A stretch of 64,000 bases of DNA from assembly GCA_030248295.1 (NCBI GenBank), contig JASANH010001463.1:124001-188000 (forward strand). The letters are read 5' to 3'. Within the stretch, counting starts at the first letter, position 1. The number at the start of each line of letters is the position of its first letter. Positions 21,949-33,309 of the stretch are shown piece by piece. The notes under the pieces were generated by a model that had not been told where the DNA came from, searched no databases, and worked only from the letters and a program-made list of their open reading frames with translations. This DNA comes from Mesodorylaimus sp. YZB2_4. Taxonomy: Eukaryota; Nematoda; Enoplea; Dorylaimida; Dorylaimidae. The position numbers and the translations under genes are program-made.

Positions 21949-23250
21949 TATTGTGTTTTTTTGCGTGCATGAAGATCAATGAGACCGTTAGCCAGACCAG
22001 CCCAGTCCCGCCCAAGGCGAACTGCTGACGAAGTAACCGAGTGTGTGATTCTGGTGATGCTAATCGTCAGACTAATATAATGAAAGGGTTGTGTTTTCTG
22101 TTCCTTAGGTGACTTGTCCTCGAAGAGCACACGACATTTACGAAATGCAGGCTCTAGTCCCTCATGTGATGGCTAGCATATCAAACCATTTCATAGACTT
22201 GCTTTTTTATTCTTTTGCTTCTGCTTCCTGTGATTCGCTAGCCAACAAAGCTTGTCGCATACTGTCTATCTAGTTTACTGCGTGCCGATATCGTGAATGG
22301 AATTAGGTCTTTGAGAATGCTGTGGTCGTTTGCCCAGTCTCAACGCGCAGTCATCAGATCAGCTATTCAGGCGCGTGAGTGGCCAGCTGTCAAGGCTTGT
22401 ACCTCGCTGGCTCGCAATACCGCTTTCGCTCACTTGCGACCCATCTCTTACATTGCTGCCGCATTGCGCATCCACTAAGACAAACAATACCTGGCCAAGA
22501 AGCTCTTGCCGAAGCCTTTGTCCCAACCCAAAAGTTAGCGGAATGGCAGTCAACAAATGCCATCTGTTGTCCGCATCTGTCCCAGATATCTGATACAAAA
22601 ACCTGGTAGCAGAAATGGCGACCTTTGCGGATGTCTGAAACTTTGAACGGTGCAGTTAGATGCCTATCTTGAGGTCTTTTGATCACAGGACTGAAACTAT
22701 CAAGCACTGACTTCCTTCTGCGCTTTCTGGCGGAGTGGTGCACTAAGACTGCTCGCGACTTGTTATTTGCTTAAAAGTATTTAAAGGGCACTGGTTGCGG
22801 CCAAAATTCCTCAATGGGATGCCAGTTCTGACGTGTGCCAGCTGACTCCCACCAATGTGCCGAAGTTCCAGTGAGGATTTCACGCGGCCCTTTGGCTAGA
22901 GTGCGTGCATGACATTTTGCCTTACATGGTTTCCGGAAAGTAATGCTGCTAGCCAAACAAGAAAATAGAGTTGCTTGCCGAGTTTAAAAGAGATCGTAGA
23001 TGTGTCTACATCCGCTGCCTTTCTCTTACAGGAAAATAAAAGTTTCTCATGCAATTTCAGAGGATATCGAACATGGAACAAGTGTATTTACAGTATCGTC
23101 GATCCAACGGTCTTTGCTTCAGTTGATCGCAATGCTCGCAATTTCAGGGGACGACCAGTACTGCGAGTCTTTGCGCCGGCAGGCTGCATTGTCTTTCGCG
23201 GTTCTCAATCATACTAGTTCTCAATCATCGGCCTGAAAACAGAACCTTAC
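21949..23250. other. intergenic, no gene seen
   Basis: Lies downstream of both the Cys-rich gene and the minus-strand SCLY copy. I looked here for the missing last exon of SCLY copy B (PSPVLL...RFSVGRRTT) on the minus strand and did not find it. A short duplication (GATTGAGAACTAGTAT) lies near 23204-23231, directly after the point where copy B stops matching copy A. Confidence 0.5.
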
Positions 23251-25072
23251 TTCTCATTTCCTGCAGCACCAGTGCCAACAGCAAGACGAGTGCATTTTGA
23301 CAGCATTTCTGCGGCTGAAAAAACCATATGCTGGAAAATGGCATACGATATTGAAGTGTCATTTGCACGCGTACCAGTTCCAGGCAAGCACTTGAACGTG
23401 ACGCTGGAGGTGTTCGGCAAGCGCTTCACCTTTTTGAAATTGACAACGATATCCGACCCCAACGCCTCCTGCAAAATGGTCTCTAGCTAAAAGAAACCCG
23501 ATGACTCGTTCCAAACCAACTTACGATCAGCATCGTCTCCAGCATGTGACGCATCCCCTTCAGATGCGTGGTGTGGTCTTTCAGCTTCTCGGCGACGAGT
23601 TCCGCTGCCTGAAAAGCGAGCAGTGCAGACCTGACGGACAACAGCATTCTGCATTATCTTTCCCAGCCCGACGATCATTGGCGTGTTCTCCGCTCTGAAA
23701 ACACAAAGAATATCACTAGAGAGGGCCGCTTACTATGGCCCAGAGAAGACGACTGACCCGGGTCGTATCCCTTTCTCTTGTCCTGATCCAAACATCATGG
23801 GGAAAATTGGCACTCCCCGTCTCACGAACAAGGCACCGCCTTGAGGCCCGTAGAACTGAAAGTAAAGACAGGGATTAGGCCGAGGTTCTAGCTCGAGATA
23901 TTCGCCTACCTTGGGACCATCGATGGTCAGGAAATCGAATCCCTCGCCATCTCGAACATTGACCACGTCTTTTCCGATCACTTGAGTGGCGTCCGTATGA
24001 AAGCGTATCAGCGGCAGCATCTGCTCCGCTCGTTTCGCGTTGTGGTCTTTCAGCATGCGCGCCACCTCGTCGACGGGCTGAAAGCCCCCGCCCCCGCTGC
24101 CGTGTAAACAACGTATGTCCCAGGTTCTCACCTGCATAACGCCGGTCTCTGTGTTGGCCATGATGACCGTGATCAAACACGTGTTTGGTCTGATGGCATT
24201 GATAACCTCGAACTCGGAGACAACGCCGCGCATCTTCTCCACCTGGACCCTGGTCACTTCTGAAAATAGCAATATTCGCCCCTTACAAAGCTCCGCGTTT
24301 AACTGCTCACCGCATAGTTTCTTTGATTCGAGGAAGTCCAGGGGGCCTGCGATCGACTCGTGCTCAACGTTGGTGGTGATTATGTGTGGCATGTCAGGCA
24401 GCTTTTTGACGGCCTCCTCGAATAGCGTCTTCACACGTCGGGTTGTCTTGAATTGATGGTAGGTCTGTATCGCCGAGTAGATCACCAAGTTATTGGTCTG
24501 ATACGGAACGTAGCTTCAGAGTCTGTAAAAAAGTGAAGCAGTCGGGGGCTTACCTCAGTCCCGCCTGACGTGAATGTGATCTCTAAAAAACGGATTGGAA
24601 CAGGCTCTAAACGAGAACAAGCTGAGAAAACAGTCTTACCTTCGGGAAACGCATTGATCATTTTTGCAACTTTTCCTCGGGCGTCTTCGATTGCGGCTTT
24701 CGAAGCGAGACCTATACCAAAAAATTACTCGTCTCAGTACCAAAATAAATAAAAACAAGTGTTGAAAAAGCGCACAAAACAACCAAGTCGGATCGGCTTA
24801 CCTCCCTCATGCAGGGTGCTTGGATTGTGCCACAAGTTCGCCATCGCCTTGACCACCGCGTCTCGAACTTCCAGGTCAATTGGACAGGCTTCGTTATAGT
24901 CGAGGTAGATCAGACTGCCCATGCCCATGGCGTTGCTCACTTGGGCTGCCGTTTCCGAGATCTTCTTCAACCACCAATCCATGTCCATCTTGTCCAACTG
25001 ACCAACCAACACGGCAGCCAACTCAGAAATGAGACTGCGTGCTTCTTGATTGTGCGCTAACCGCCTAAACAT
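23251..25072 (-). pseudogene. selenocysteine lyase-like paralogue, copy B, truncated
   Basis: Eleven exons match copy A: 25072-24802, 24711-24640, 24582-24554, 24497-24311, 24259-24132, 24077-23910, 23855-23758, 23694-23658, 23608-23525, 23468-23375 and 23314-23251. Exons 2-10 have exactly the same lengths as copy A and exon 11 is 6 nt longer. It has a longer N terminus of about 45 residues. YLDYN, EHES, HTDA, the PLP Lys (DGPK), FYGPQGGALF and RLPNT are retained. MANNETG is MANTETG. Three defects: the donor after exon 8 reads AT instead of GT; the Cys loop reads GAAGNEK with Gly at the catalytic Cys position; and the last exon is missing, replaced after a CAG by GCCGATGATT and an early stop. 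Protein similarity to copy A is roughly 60-70 percent in alignable exons, so the duplication is old and most frames stayed open. A functional truncated protein cannot be excluded. Confidence 0.7.
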
Positions 25073-27110
25073 CTTGCAGTGTAATGAACTTAGTTCTTAG
25101 TTCTTCTTAGTTCTTACTTTACTGCAATCCCAAGCAGCCAAAGCGCACTGGCGGGGCAGACATACAACAAAGAAAGGAAACAGATGTCACACAGAAAAAG
25201 ACTTAAAACGAATATTCGTCATAAAAACACGCAATGATGATAAGGCGATATCTTCTGGCAAGTCATTCCATAAAATCTTTGCAGAATGTTCAAAGACTGT
25301 CCGTAAGAGACCGTTCGAGATTTCGGTAACACCAAATGATGACTCGCAGTATTTCTTTGCCTAAACCCCGACCAGAAATCGATTTGTGAATGAAATTTGA
25401 GTTATTGTACATAGTCGTGAAATTCATGGTAAAACTAATAAAATTGAAGTAACTTCAGATATTTCCGGCGGTCGGAAAGCGACGGCCACCCACATTTTTC
25501 TCTGACATTCGCTGATGTTATCGACCAATCTGGTCGGGTGTTCATTACACTGCACGGCGGGGCACACATATGCATATGTTCATACTTATGAAAGTGATGG
25601 CCACAGTATAAATATTCCTTGCCGATGACATCAGACATGCAATAGACTGTCAGCCTAGCATGCCATTCTGTCATGGCCAAGCACCAGACACGGACAAAAA
25701 CTTGCTGGATTGGGAAGAAAGGAAGGTGGGCGGGATCCGAGGATGCTAAGCAAGCACTGCTCGAGCTGAAGCCGCACCAGAATAAGGAGATTGACGGCAA
25801 GAAGGCCATTTAAAATATAGAAGAGGAGGGCGACGAGTATTTGAGCGAAGTTGAAGAGTGACCTTGGCCGGGTTCTGTTAGGCGTGTGTGACATGCCGTC
25901 CAGGGGGAAAATGCTGTGCTTACACTTCGTCAGAAAAAGGCTAATAATTGCAGTGGCATCATGCGAACGAGGGGGTGGCCGACGAGGACGTGGCTCACAA
26001 TCTCTTCAAAAGGAACATGAGCTAGAATAGTTTGTATCCACTCAAATGATCTATCGGCATCCGCCGTCACTATATGCCATACTTGGAACCTGCTCTCAGA
26101 TACAATACCTGATCCGCCTGATCTGTCGCGTCAGCTTACGCAGTGTTTAGATTAGTAATGACTGTTTACAATCTGCCTGAACTACTAGCATTAGTGGCTA
26201 TGGGGCGATAGGCCCGACCTGTCTGAGCTATCCCACGGTTAGAAAGTAACCTTTGCTTTGTGTAAGGGAAAGGGTGTGTGTATAGTTCGGAGTAAAAGAG
26301 TTCGTGAACGGTCGAGCTGCTTATGTGGGGAGAGTCGCCACATAATCTTCCTTCCAGCATTCACATTCAGTCAGTTTGCAGCATGTGCGCTATCAGTTTT
26401 GTTCACAAGCGCTGATTTCATTCAATCTAGTCTGGAATCTCTTCTCTGGAATCACTTGTCAGAATGTGATCGGTCATAGTCAGCCACGGAGACACTGAAA
26501 TCATCAACGCGTTTTTCGGATAGTCGTGTGGTACATTTACGAGTACGAGGTGTTTGCAGGCAACAAAGAAGCAGCTCGCTGTGTGTCAAGTCGATACCAG
26601 CCCGACCAAAGGCAAACCTACAGTAAAGGGTGAGGTAATATCGGACTTGCGTGATCAAAATGTTTTCTCAGAATTTATTTGCGTGCTCAGTTTTATCCGC
26701 CAGTGATTTGCACGGAGGCTGTGGCATTATTCAAATCTGTCACTCAAGGCCCCACCACTATTGATATATGACTTGGGTTTCGAAGGAAACTAGTTGTTTG
26801 TCGAGAAAGGTTTCTCGTTTAGGGTTTTTTCTTTCGAATGGCACGTGAGGGGCAGGTTTCTTTGGTAGGGCAAGGCACATCTCTTTGTGATTGCCATGGT
26901 ACCGGTAGTTTCCTTGTCTGAAACCTGTTCTGTTTGTGATATGAGGTGCACTGAGAATAGGAATGGAAAGAGAGTGGGAGGTCAGCGAGAACATCTTTTG
27001 GGAGCCATTGCGAGCAGTCCATACGTGTTTTTCTGTGCTTTGGCCACGTAAAATCAATGTGTCTCTTGTCGCCAATTTCGCTCGAGACCCACTGCTACAA
27101 GGCGACAAAT
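25073..27110. other. intergenic and presumed 5' end of the BEL/Pao element
   Basis: A TTAGTTCTTAGTTC mini-repeat lies near 25090-25118. The plus frame at about 25673-25821 encodes a short basic/charged peptide followed, after one stop, by NIEEEGDEYLSEVEE; its antisense looks like a membrane helix. I do not call either. The right part, about 26760-27110, should hold the 5' LTR of the retrotransposon because a primer-binding-like site follows, but I cannot fix its left edge. Confidence 0.4.
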
Positions 27111-27122
27111 TGGTAGCAGAAC
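27111..27122 (+). promoter_or_regulatory. tRNA primer-binding-like site
   Basis: TGGTAGCAGAAC begins with TGG, the complement of a tRNA CCA end. Its first ten bases match what is expected for an animal initiator-methionine tRNA, whose 3' end reads CTCTGCTACCA. Position just upstream of gag fits a primer-binding site for reverse transcription. The 5' LTR should end immediately before it. Confidence 0.5.
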
Positions 27123-27537
27123 GTTCGACACATCCGTTTTTGGTCCACGTGGTGCCGTTTGGGTCGTCGTTGCTTACACGGTTTGGACACTGGTCACTTG
27201 GTCAAGTGGTCGTCTGCGTGCGTTGGCTCAGTGGGAGGCGATGGTCTCGCGGTCAGTGGCTCGTGGTGGCGGCGGTCAGCACAGTCCTTGGCGTTTGGGC
27301 GTGCGTAAGCAGTGTTACTTGCTGTGCTGTTGTGTGCCCTAGGACTCTGGACTGATATTTGGGTCATAGGCTCTCCCTGTCCCCCCTTTTTGATTCGTGT
27401 GTCGCCTTAGTTTTGGTTGCGTTGTGACCTGACCAGGTTTTTGGGTCGTTTCTTCTTTTGAAGGGGGTTTCGGGCGAATCTTTGTTTCAACTTTTTTTGT
27501 GAGCCTTGCTGAGATAGTTCTTGCGACACTCCCACCA

Positions 27538-28890
27538 TGTCTGGGTCTATTCGTAAAGCTTTGGGTCCTGCTCGCAAGTTTCTGACTGATTACTTGGCTT
27601 CCCACCTGACCTGACGGTCCATTTTGACACCGCCCAGGAGCGCGATGCGCACTATCGAGTTCTTCGTACCTATCGTCAGAATTCGGATAAGCGTGGTGAT
27701 CGTTTCAGTGGGTTGCATGCTCAGTTAGTTGCGGCTGCGGAGGAACCAACTGAGGCGGCCCAGAAAATCGTTGATGATCTCCTTCTATCTGACGGCGCTA
27801 TCTTGAATCAGCTGGATGAAATGAAGGCTGAGGTGGATGCTGCTATGGAGGATATTCGCGATCAGCAACAGCGGGAGCGTGACGATAGGCATCGGGTGGA
27901 GGAGGTTCGTGTACTGGCGGAGCAGGCCGCGCGTCGGGAGGTTCCGTGGGGAATGGAGCGCAGGGTGGTGGTGGTCGGGCGACAGTGAAGTTGCCTCGAC
28001 TCGAACTCGCTAAATTTGATGGGAATCTCATGCGATGGCGGGAATTCTGGGATTCCTTCGAGGCTTCCGTGCATAATAATGCGTGTCTTCAGTCGATCGA
28101 CAAGTTTAATTATTTGCGTGCTCAGCTGACTGGAGACGCGAAGCGGGCTATTGCAGGGTTAGGTCTGTCGACTGAGAATTATGTGGTGGCTGTGCGTATG
28201 CTCAAGGAGAGGTTCGGTCGCACTCAGCAGGTCGTGGATGCGCATTTTCGGGCGTTGACTGATTTATCTCCTGCTTCTAATCAGGTGCACAAGTTGCGGG
28301 TTCTGTTCGATCTTATCGAGCAGCATTTGAATTCGTTAGAGGCGCTGGGGGAGGATATCTCGGGGAATTATCTGGTGTCCATCATCAGATCGAAACTTCC
28401 TTCAGAATTTATGTTGCGTCTGGAAGAGAGTCGCACCGAGGCGGCGTGGACTGTGCAGTCTCTTCGCGCCAGTATTTCGCGTCATTTGATTGCTCGGGAA
28501 TCCGTCGAGGGTCTCAGGCTGGGAAGCAGAGGTCTGACTCATCGTGTAGTTCAAAGGAGCAAAAGGGTTCATTTCGTGAACAGTCGGGAAGACAGGAATC
28601 TTCCTCTTCGTCGACATCAGCGACGGCTGGTGCTTTGCTTTCAGCGAAGCGGGGTTCAGCGAGTCGGAACCCGAGCTGCGCCTTTTGCAAGGATAGCCAT
28701 TGGTCGGAGGACTGCACGCGCTTTGCCACTGTGGACGATCATAAGGAGAAATCCAAGGGCAAGTGCTTTTCTTGTCTACAGTCGGGTCACTCCGCCTCCA
28801 AATGTCACACGATGCGCCCGTGTCGTCATTGCAAAAAGACAGGACACCATCGTAGTCTCTGCTATCAGAAATTTGGTAGGCCACCAGAAG
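27538..28890 (+). pseudogene. BEL/Pao gag with DUF1759 and zinc knuckles
   Basis: Opens with ATG at 27538, hits a stop near 27615, and continues in other frames. The best piece (27946-28500) carries the DUF1759 signature: LPRLELAKFDGNLMRWREFW, then the NYLRAQLTGDAKRAIAGL stretch. About 28675-28865, in a third frame, encodes three zinc knuckles: CAFCKDSHWSEDC, CFSCLQSGHSASKC and CRHCKKTGHHRSLC. The last two fit CX2CX4HX4C. Gag binds genomic RNA and forms the particle. At least two indels split it. Confidence 0.75.
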
Positions 28891-28980
28891 TCGTGAGTGT
28901 GGCTACTGAGCAGGCATCGGGTTTTGGGACTTTAGGGACTTTCGGGACTCGGGATCGGGATCGGGACTTTAGAAGGCTCG

Positions 28981-29436
28981 TTGTTGTCCTCGGGGGACAC
29001 TGTTTTGCTGCAGACGGCTCATGCTTTAGTGCAATCGCCGACAGGGTCAAGATCGGCTACCGTGCGTCTTTTGCTTGATGGGGGTAGTCATCGCTCCTAC
29101 ATCACTTCGGGTTTGGCGAGTCGTTTGGGATTGAAGCCCAAGGGGTCGCAGAAGATTTCTGTCCACACCTTTGGTGCAGTTGCGGCTAGAGAGATCAATA
29201 CTGCTTTTGTCGATGTTCGTCTTCGTTTACTCGATGGTTCTCATACCACTTTGTCTGTCAATGTGGTGCCGCAAATCACGGGTAGTTTGCAGCGTTCAGC
29301 AATCGATGTCACGAAATTGCAAGGTCCTTTGTTCAAGTCCTTGCCTTTGGCAGATACGTTGCCTTCCTCTGCGGAGGACATGAATTTGGAGTTGTTGATT
29401 GGTGGTGGCTATTACTGGGATTTCATTTCACCATAA
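28981..29436 (+). pseudogene. BEL/Pao aspartic protease (DUF1758)
   Basis: A 151-codon frame with the retropepsin-like active-site region VRLLLDGGSHRSYI (Asp-Gly-Gly where typical retropepsins have Asp-Ser/Thr-Gly) and the following GLASRLGL helix, as in DUF1758 of BEL/Pao elements. It ends at a stop at 29434-29436. The next stretch (VEVSPGMYLVASSLGWILTG, near 29440-29500) is the usual continuation. Confidence 0.75.
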
Positions 29437-29801
29437 AAGGTGGAGGTGTCGCCTGGCATGTATTTGGTGGCTTCTAGTTTGGGTTGGATCCTGACGGGTC
29501 GCCAGGCGAGGGCAGGGGGTCGTCCACAAGCAATCACTACACTGTTCGTGTCGCAGCTAGTTTTGAGTGAGTGTGCGTTTCCTTCGTTTCTGTGGCTGAC
29601 CCTGAGGTCAGGGAGCGTTGGGATGTTTCGAAGTTATGGGACTTGGAAACTTTGGCTATCAAGGATCGCGTGAAGGACTCAGGGGATGAGGAGGCTTTAG
29701 CTTAGTGCAATAGTACGGTTGAATTTCGTGATGGTCGGTATTTTGTATCTTGGCCTAGAAAGGACAGTTCGGTTGACCTTCCTCTGAATTATGCACTTTC
29801 G

Positions 29802-31200
29802 TTGGGAAGACTGAGTAGCTTGGTCCGGCGTCACAAGGAGGATCCTTCGTTCTTTGAGCGTTATCAGGCCGTGCTTGACACTCATCGTCAGTTGGAGAGT
29901 GGCATTATCGAGAAGGTGGGTGACTCGAGTGTGGTGGGTCCTGTGCAGCATTATCTGCCCCACCATGCGGTCATCACGCCACACAAGGCTACGACGAAGT
30001 TGAGAGTTGTCTATGATGGCTCTGCAAGGACTCGGAAGGATCTTCCGAGCCTGAATGATTGTTTACTGCGCGGCCCTGTCTTTTTGGAAGACGTCTGTAG
30101 CTTGTTGCTTCGATTTCGGTTGCATTCGGTCGGGTTAGTCTCTGACATCGAGGAAGCGTTTTTACAGGTGGGCTTGCAACCCCCTGATAGGGATGTCACT
30201 CGTTTTCTTCGGTTGAAAAATCCAAAGGTGTTGTCCGTGGAGGATAATTTGGCTACTTATCGATTTACCCGCGTTCCGTTTGGCATTGTATCTAGTCCGT
30301 TTTTGCTAGCGGCTACCATAAAGTATCACCTGGCTAAGGAGGGCAGTGATATCGCGGATTTGATTTCGAGGAATATCGAAGTTGATAACATTATTACTGG
30401 CGTTTCATCGGAAGAGTTGGCTATCGCTTTTTATAGGCAGGCGAAGTCCATTTTTGAATCTGCTTCGATGAATGTGCGGGAATGGGCGTCTAATTCGGCT
30501 ACCTTCTTGGATTTTGTACCGCTTGAGGATCGAGTCACGAATCAGGCTGTTTCGGTGCTAGGTTATTCTTGGGTGTTAAAGGATGACACGTTGGGTGTCG
30601 TCCTTCCCACGGGTCTCATATCTAGCTCGCCTTTGACGAAGCGTAGTGTCTTGAAGTTCATTGCATCGTACTTCCATCCATTGGGTCTGTTTAGCCCAGT
30701 CTTCTTGGTTGCAAAGCTGTTCTTGCAACAACTGTGGGTGCTGAAAGTCGGTTGGGATGAGGTCCTATCTCATAACCAGTTCTCCCTGTGGGAGAAAATT
30801 CTGGCGGATATTCGTTCTTGTTCGAATTTAGTGTTCGCTCGATATTTGGGTTTCTCGGACGGGCAGGTCTCCTTGCACTGTTTTTGTGATTCATCGCAGA
30901 AGGCATATGGAACGTGCGTATATCTTCTTTTTCGCTGCGATGGACAGTTAGTCAGCCATCTCGTGTTTGCCAAGAGTAGAATGGCTCCTTTACGAGTTCT
31001 TACTTTACCACGATTGGAGTTGATGGCCATGCACATTGGTAGCAAGGCAATCTCGTTTGTTGAGGCTAGTTTGGGTCTTGAGGTCACTCAGAAAGTCTTG
31101 TGGACGGACTCGCAGTGTGTTCTGCACTGGCTGAACTCTGTCAAGCCTCTTTCGGTGTTTGTTCGTAATCGCGTTTCTGAGGTCAAAAAAGTTATGCCAA
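29802..31200 (+). pseudogene. BEL/Pao reverse transcriptase and RNase H
   Basis: One open frame of about 466 codons up to the junction with integrase. RT blocks: LRVVYDGSAR, then VSDIEEAFLQVGL (first catalytic Asp), FTRVPFGIVSSPF, and VDNIITG, where YVDD/YVDN families carry the second Asp; the preceding Tyr is Glu here. RNase H residues can be placed at FCDSSQKAYG, LPRLELMAM and LWTDSQCVLHW. The frame is intact, but the following RNase H tail and the HHCC zinc-binding part of integrase are absent. Confidence 0.8.
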
Positions 31201-32180
31201 AGTTATGCCTCCATGCCCGCGTATCCGAGATGCAGGGTTACTGCCTCTCCAGCGTTCACATTCACTGGTCTTGACTACCTGGGTCCGCTGACGGTGCGGA
31301 ATTTAGGCAAGGTCTGGGTTTGCTTGTTTACTTGCTTGGCTACTCGGGCGATTCATTTGAAGGTTGTCCTGAATATGTCGGCAGAAGAGTTTCTTTTGTC
31401 GCTGCAGAGGTTCATGGCTCGCCGAGGCAAGCCTTCTGCCATTTGGTCTGATAACGCCGCCCAATTTCGGCTGGTTCAGGCTGCGGTGACGGATTTGTGG
31501 GGTGATGTCCTGCGGGATCGTTCTGTACAATCGTATGTTGGGGATCAGGGCATAAAGTGGCACTTTGTCACTGAGCGAGCACCGTGGCGCGGCGGGTTCT
31601 ACGAACGACTCGTGCGTTTGGTAAAGCAGTGTATGAGGAAAACTTTCGGAAACTTCGGGCTTGAGCTTGACCCAGTTGCAGACGGTGGTCATTGAGATCG
31701 AAGCGGTGATCAACTCGCGTCCACTCACGTATGTGGGGGCGGACATTCAGTCGGGCCAAGCCTTAACTCCGGCGCATTTCTTGTCCTGGAACATTGCCAC
31801 GGGTTCGCCTTCTTGGGATCCACAAGAAAGGGAGGATCCTAATTTTGCGCAGGGTGTATCCTCGACCGATAAGCTGTTGGAGCATTGGAAAAAGGTCATT
31901 TGGAAGAGTTCTGGAAGCAATGGCGCGATCAGTATCTTCTTAGTTTACGTGAGCGCTCTCAGCGTCAGCTGAGGCAGCCTCATTCGAGGTCTTCTATCGT
32001 GCCTTCGGTTGGTGATGTGGTGCTGGGGTATGACGACGGTCCTCGTGGATCGTGGAGATTGGCGCGAGTTACTGAGTTGATTGCTGACTCTGACGGGGAA
32101 ATCCGGTCCGCTCGATTTATGCTGCCTACGGTCAATGTGGTCCTTGGCTCATTTGTATCCTTTGGAGAGCCATGCTGATC
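31201..32180 (+). pseudogene. BEL/Pao integrase core and DUF5641
   Basis: Begins abruptly at RVTASPAFTFTGLDYLGPL. The DDE residues can be placed at GLDYLGP, IWSDNAAQF and PWRGGFYERLV. The frame shifts near 31690, after which EAVINSRPLTYV and LTPAHFL continue the integrase. A third frame from about 31885 holds DUF5641 (SVGDVVLGYDDGPRGSWRLARV). The N-terminal zinc-binding domain is missing. Confidence 0.8.
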
Positions 32181-32696
32181 CTTGGTTGGGTGCTGCGGAA
32201 GAGCGAGATGAGCATGGTCTCCCTCCTGAGGCGAGTGTGCATCGTCCTGTGCGGGCGGCAGCGGTGAGAGCTTCGGAGAGAATCAGAGAAACCTTGGTGC
32301 AGGAGGACCTTTCGGATTAAAAGTTCTAGAATGGGCACCCATAGTATTACGTAGGGTTTTCGATATGCGGTAACAGGGCTCTTGTTGGCATGAACCACCC
32401 AGTAGTGCCGGTAAAGGGTTCTGTTCCGTTTGTTCTAATTTCGTTTTTCTGTTGGGAAGGGTGCACCATGTCCAGAGGTGTGGAGTGTCAGCATGGGAGC
32501 TTGACTTGGCTTGCCATCTTTCGAGTTTATTTTTGATTCCTCTCACCTGACTTCAAAAATGTTTTCATGTCCAAAGGACCTGGTCGGGATGGTGCTTCGG
32601 CGCCAGTCTGGGGTTATGGTATGTGTAGGGTGGGTCCCTTTTGCTTGGTTATTTGGGAGAGTCGGGTAAGATGCGTGTATTTGGTGGACTGCTCAT

Positions 32697-32912
32697 TAGA
32701 ACTGTACGTTTTGGTGATATGATCGTTTTTCTGTACCTTCGAACTTTGTGACTGGGTCTGGTCATGGTCTGGTCTGATGCGCCCCTGAAGTGTTTTGCGT
32801 GGATCTAAACGTGACCTGAGCAAAGCTAACATCCCGGTTGCATGTGGTCGTTGAGAGCAGTGATGGGAACTGTCTATTGCAGTGAACCCTTCGTCTGTAA
32901 TCACGATGTATC
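32697..32912 (+). repeat. 216-bp dispersed repeat, copy 1
   Basis: Runs from TAGAACTGTACGTTTTGG to TAATCACGATGTATC, and recurs in the same orientation at 33440-33652. The two differ by one 3-nt indel and about one substitution. Copy 1 lies about 370 bp after the BEL/Pao coding end. It could be the 3' LTR of that element or an unrelated short element; no copy is visible upstream of the PBS. Confidence 0.75.
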
Positions 32913-33083
32913 CTCTCACTGAAGATACTGTACACATATGTTGTGCATACTGTTGTATTATACATATTATATATATTGTACATAATGTATATACTGTAAA
33001 TATGTAAGTACGTACTTCTTTATTGCCTTCACGCCATCCCTTGAAGTTCAGATCTTTCTGTTATGCTTTGTTTAAACAGTCCT

Positions 33084-33142
33084 GGGGGGGGGGGGGTATG
33101 ACGATGTCGGGGGTTGCTTGGTCCCCCCCCCCCCCCCCCCCC
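33084..33142. repeat. G13 and C20 homopolymer tracts
   Basis: A G run at about 33084-33096 and a C run at about 33123-33142 lie 26 bp apart and could pair. Other long C or G runs occur at about 8759-8771, 14812-14824, 40454-40464 and 46418-46433. Exact lengths may be affected by sequencing. Confidence 0.7.
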
Positions 33143-33309
33143 TTGCCCGCCCCTTCCTCCAGCTAATCTTTGGTTGGTCTCATCGTTCCACCCTAATCAA
33201 TTCTCTTCCACCCTAATCGATTCGGGAGATCATTGATTGGCGCGAACAAAAACGTGAATACATTTGAGTTGGCAGCAGCGACGTGACGGCCTGATTCATG
33301 GAGGATCAA

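Larger units (their letters stand above)
27111..32330 (+). mobile_element. BEL/Pao LTR retrotransposon, decayed
   Basis: The order is PBS, gag (DUF1759), three zinc knuckles, DUF1758 protease, reverse transcriptase, RNase H/A17 region, integrase core and DUF5641. This order, with gag and pol in one polyprotein style, is specific to BEL/Pao. The reading frame changes several times (near 27610, 27950, 28530 and 28975, around 29440-29800, and near 31690), and stops occur in the spacer after protease. A deletion joins RNase H directly to the integrase core. The element is therefore not autonomous. I could not find a matching pair of LTRs, so its outer limits are uncertain. Confidence 0.85.

Noticed and set aside
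25655-25894. Minus-strand frame with a strong hydrophobic helix
   Set aside because: It is the antisense of an acidic/charged plus frame; complementing Glu/Asp/Lys codons yields Leu/Phe-rich sequence.
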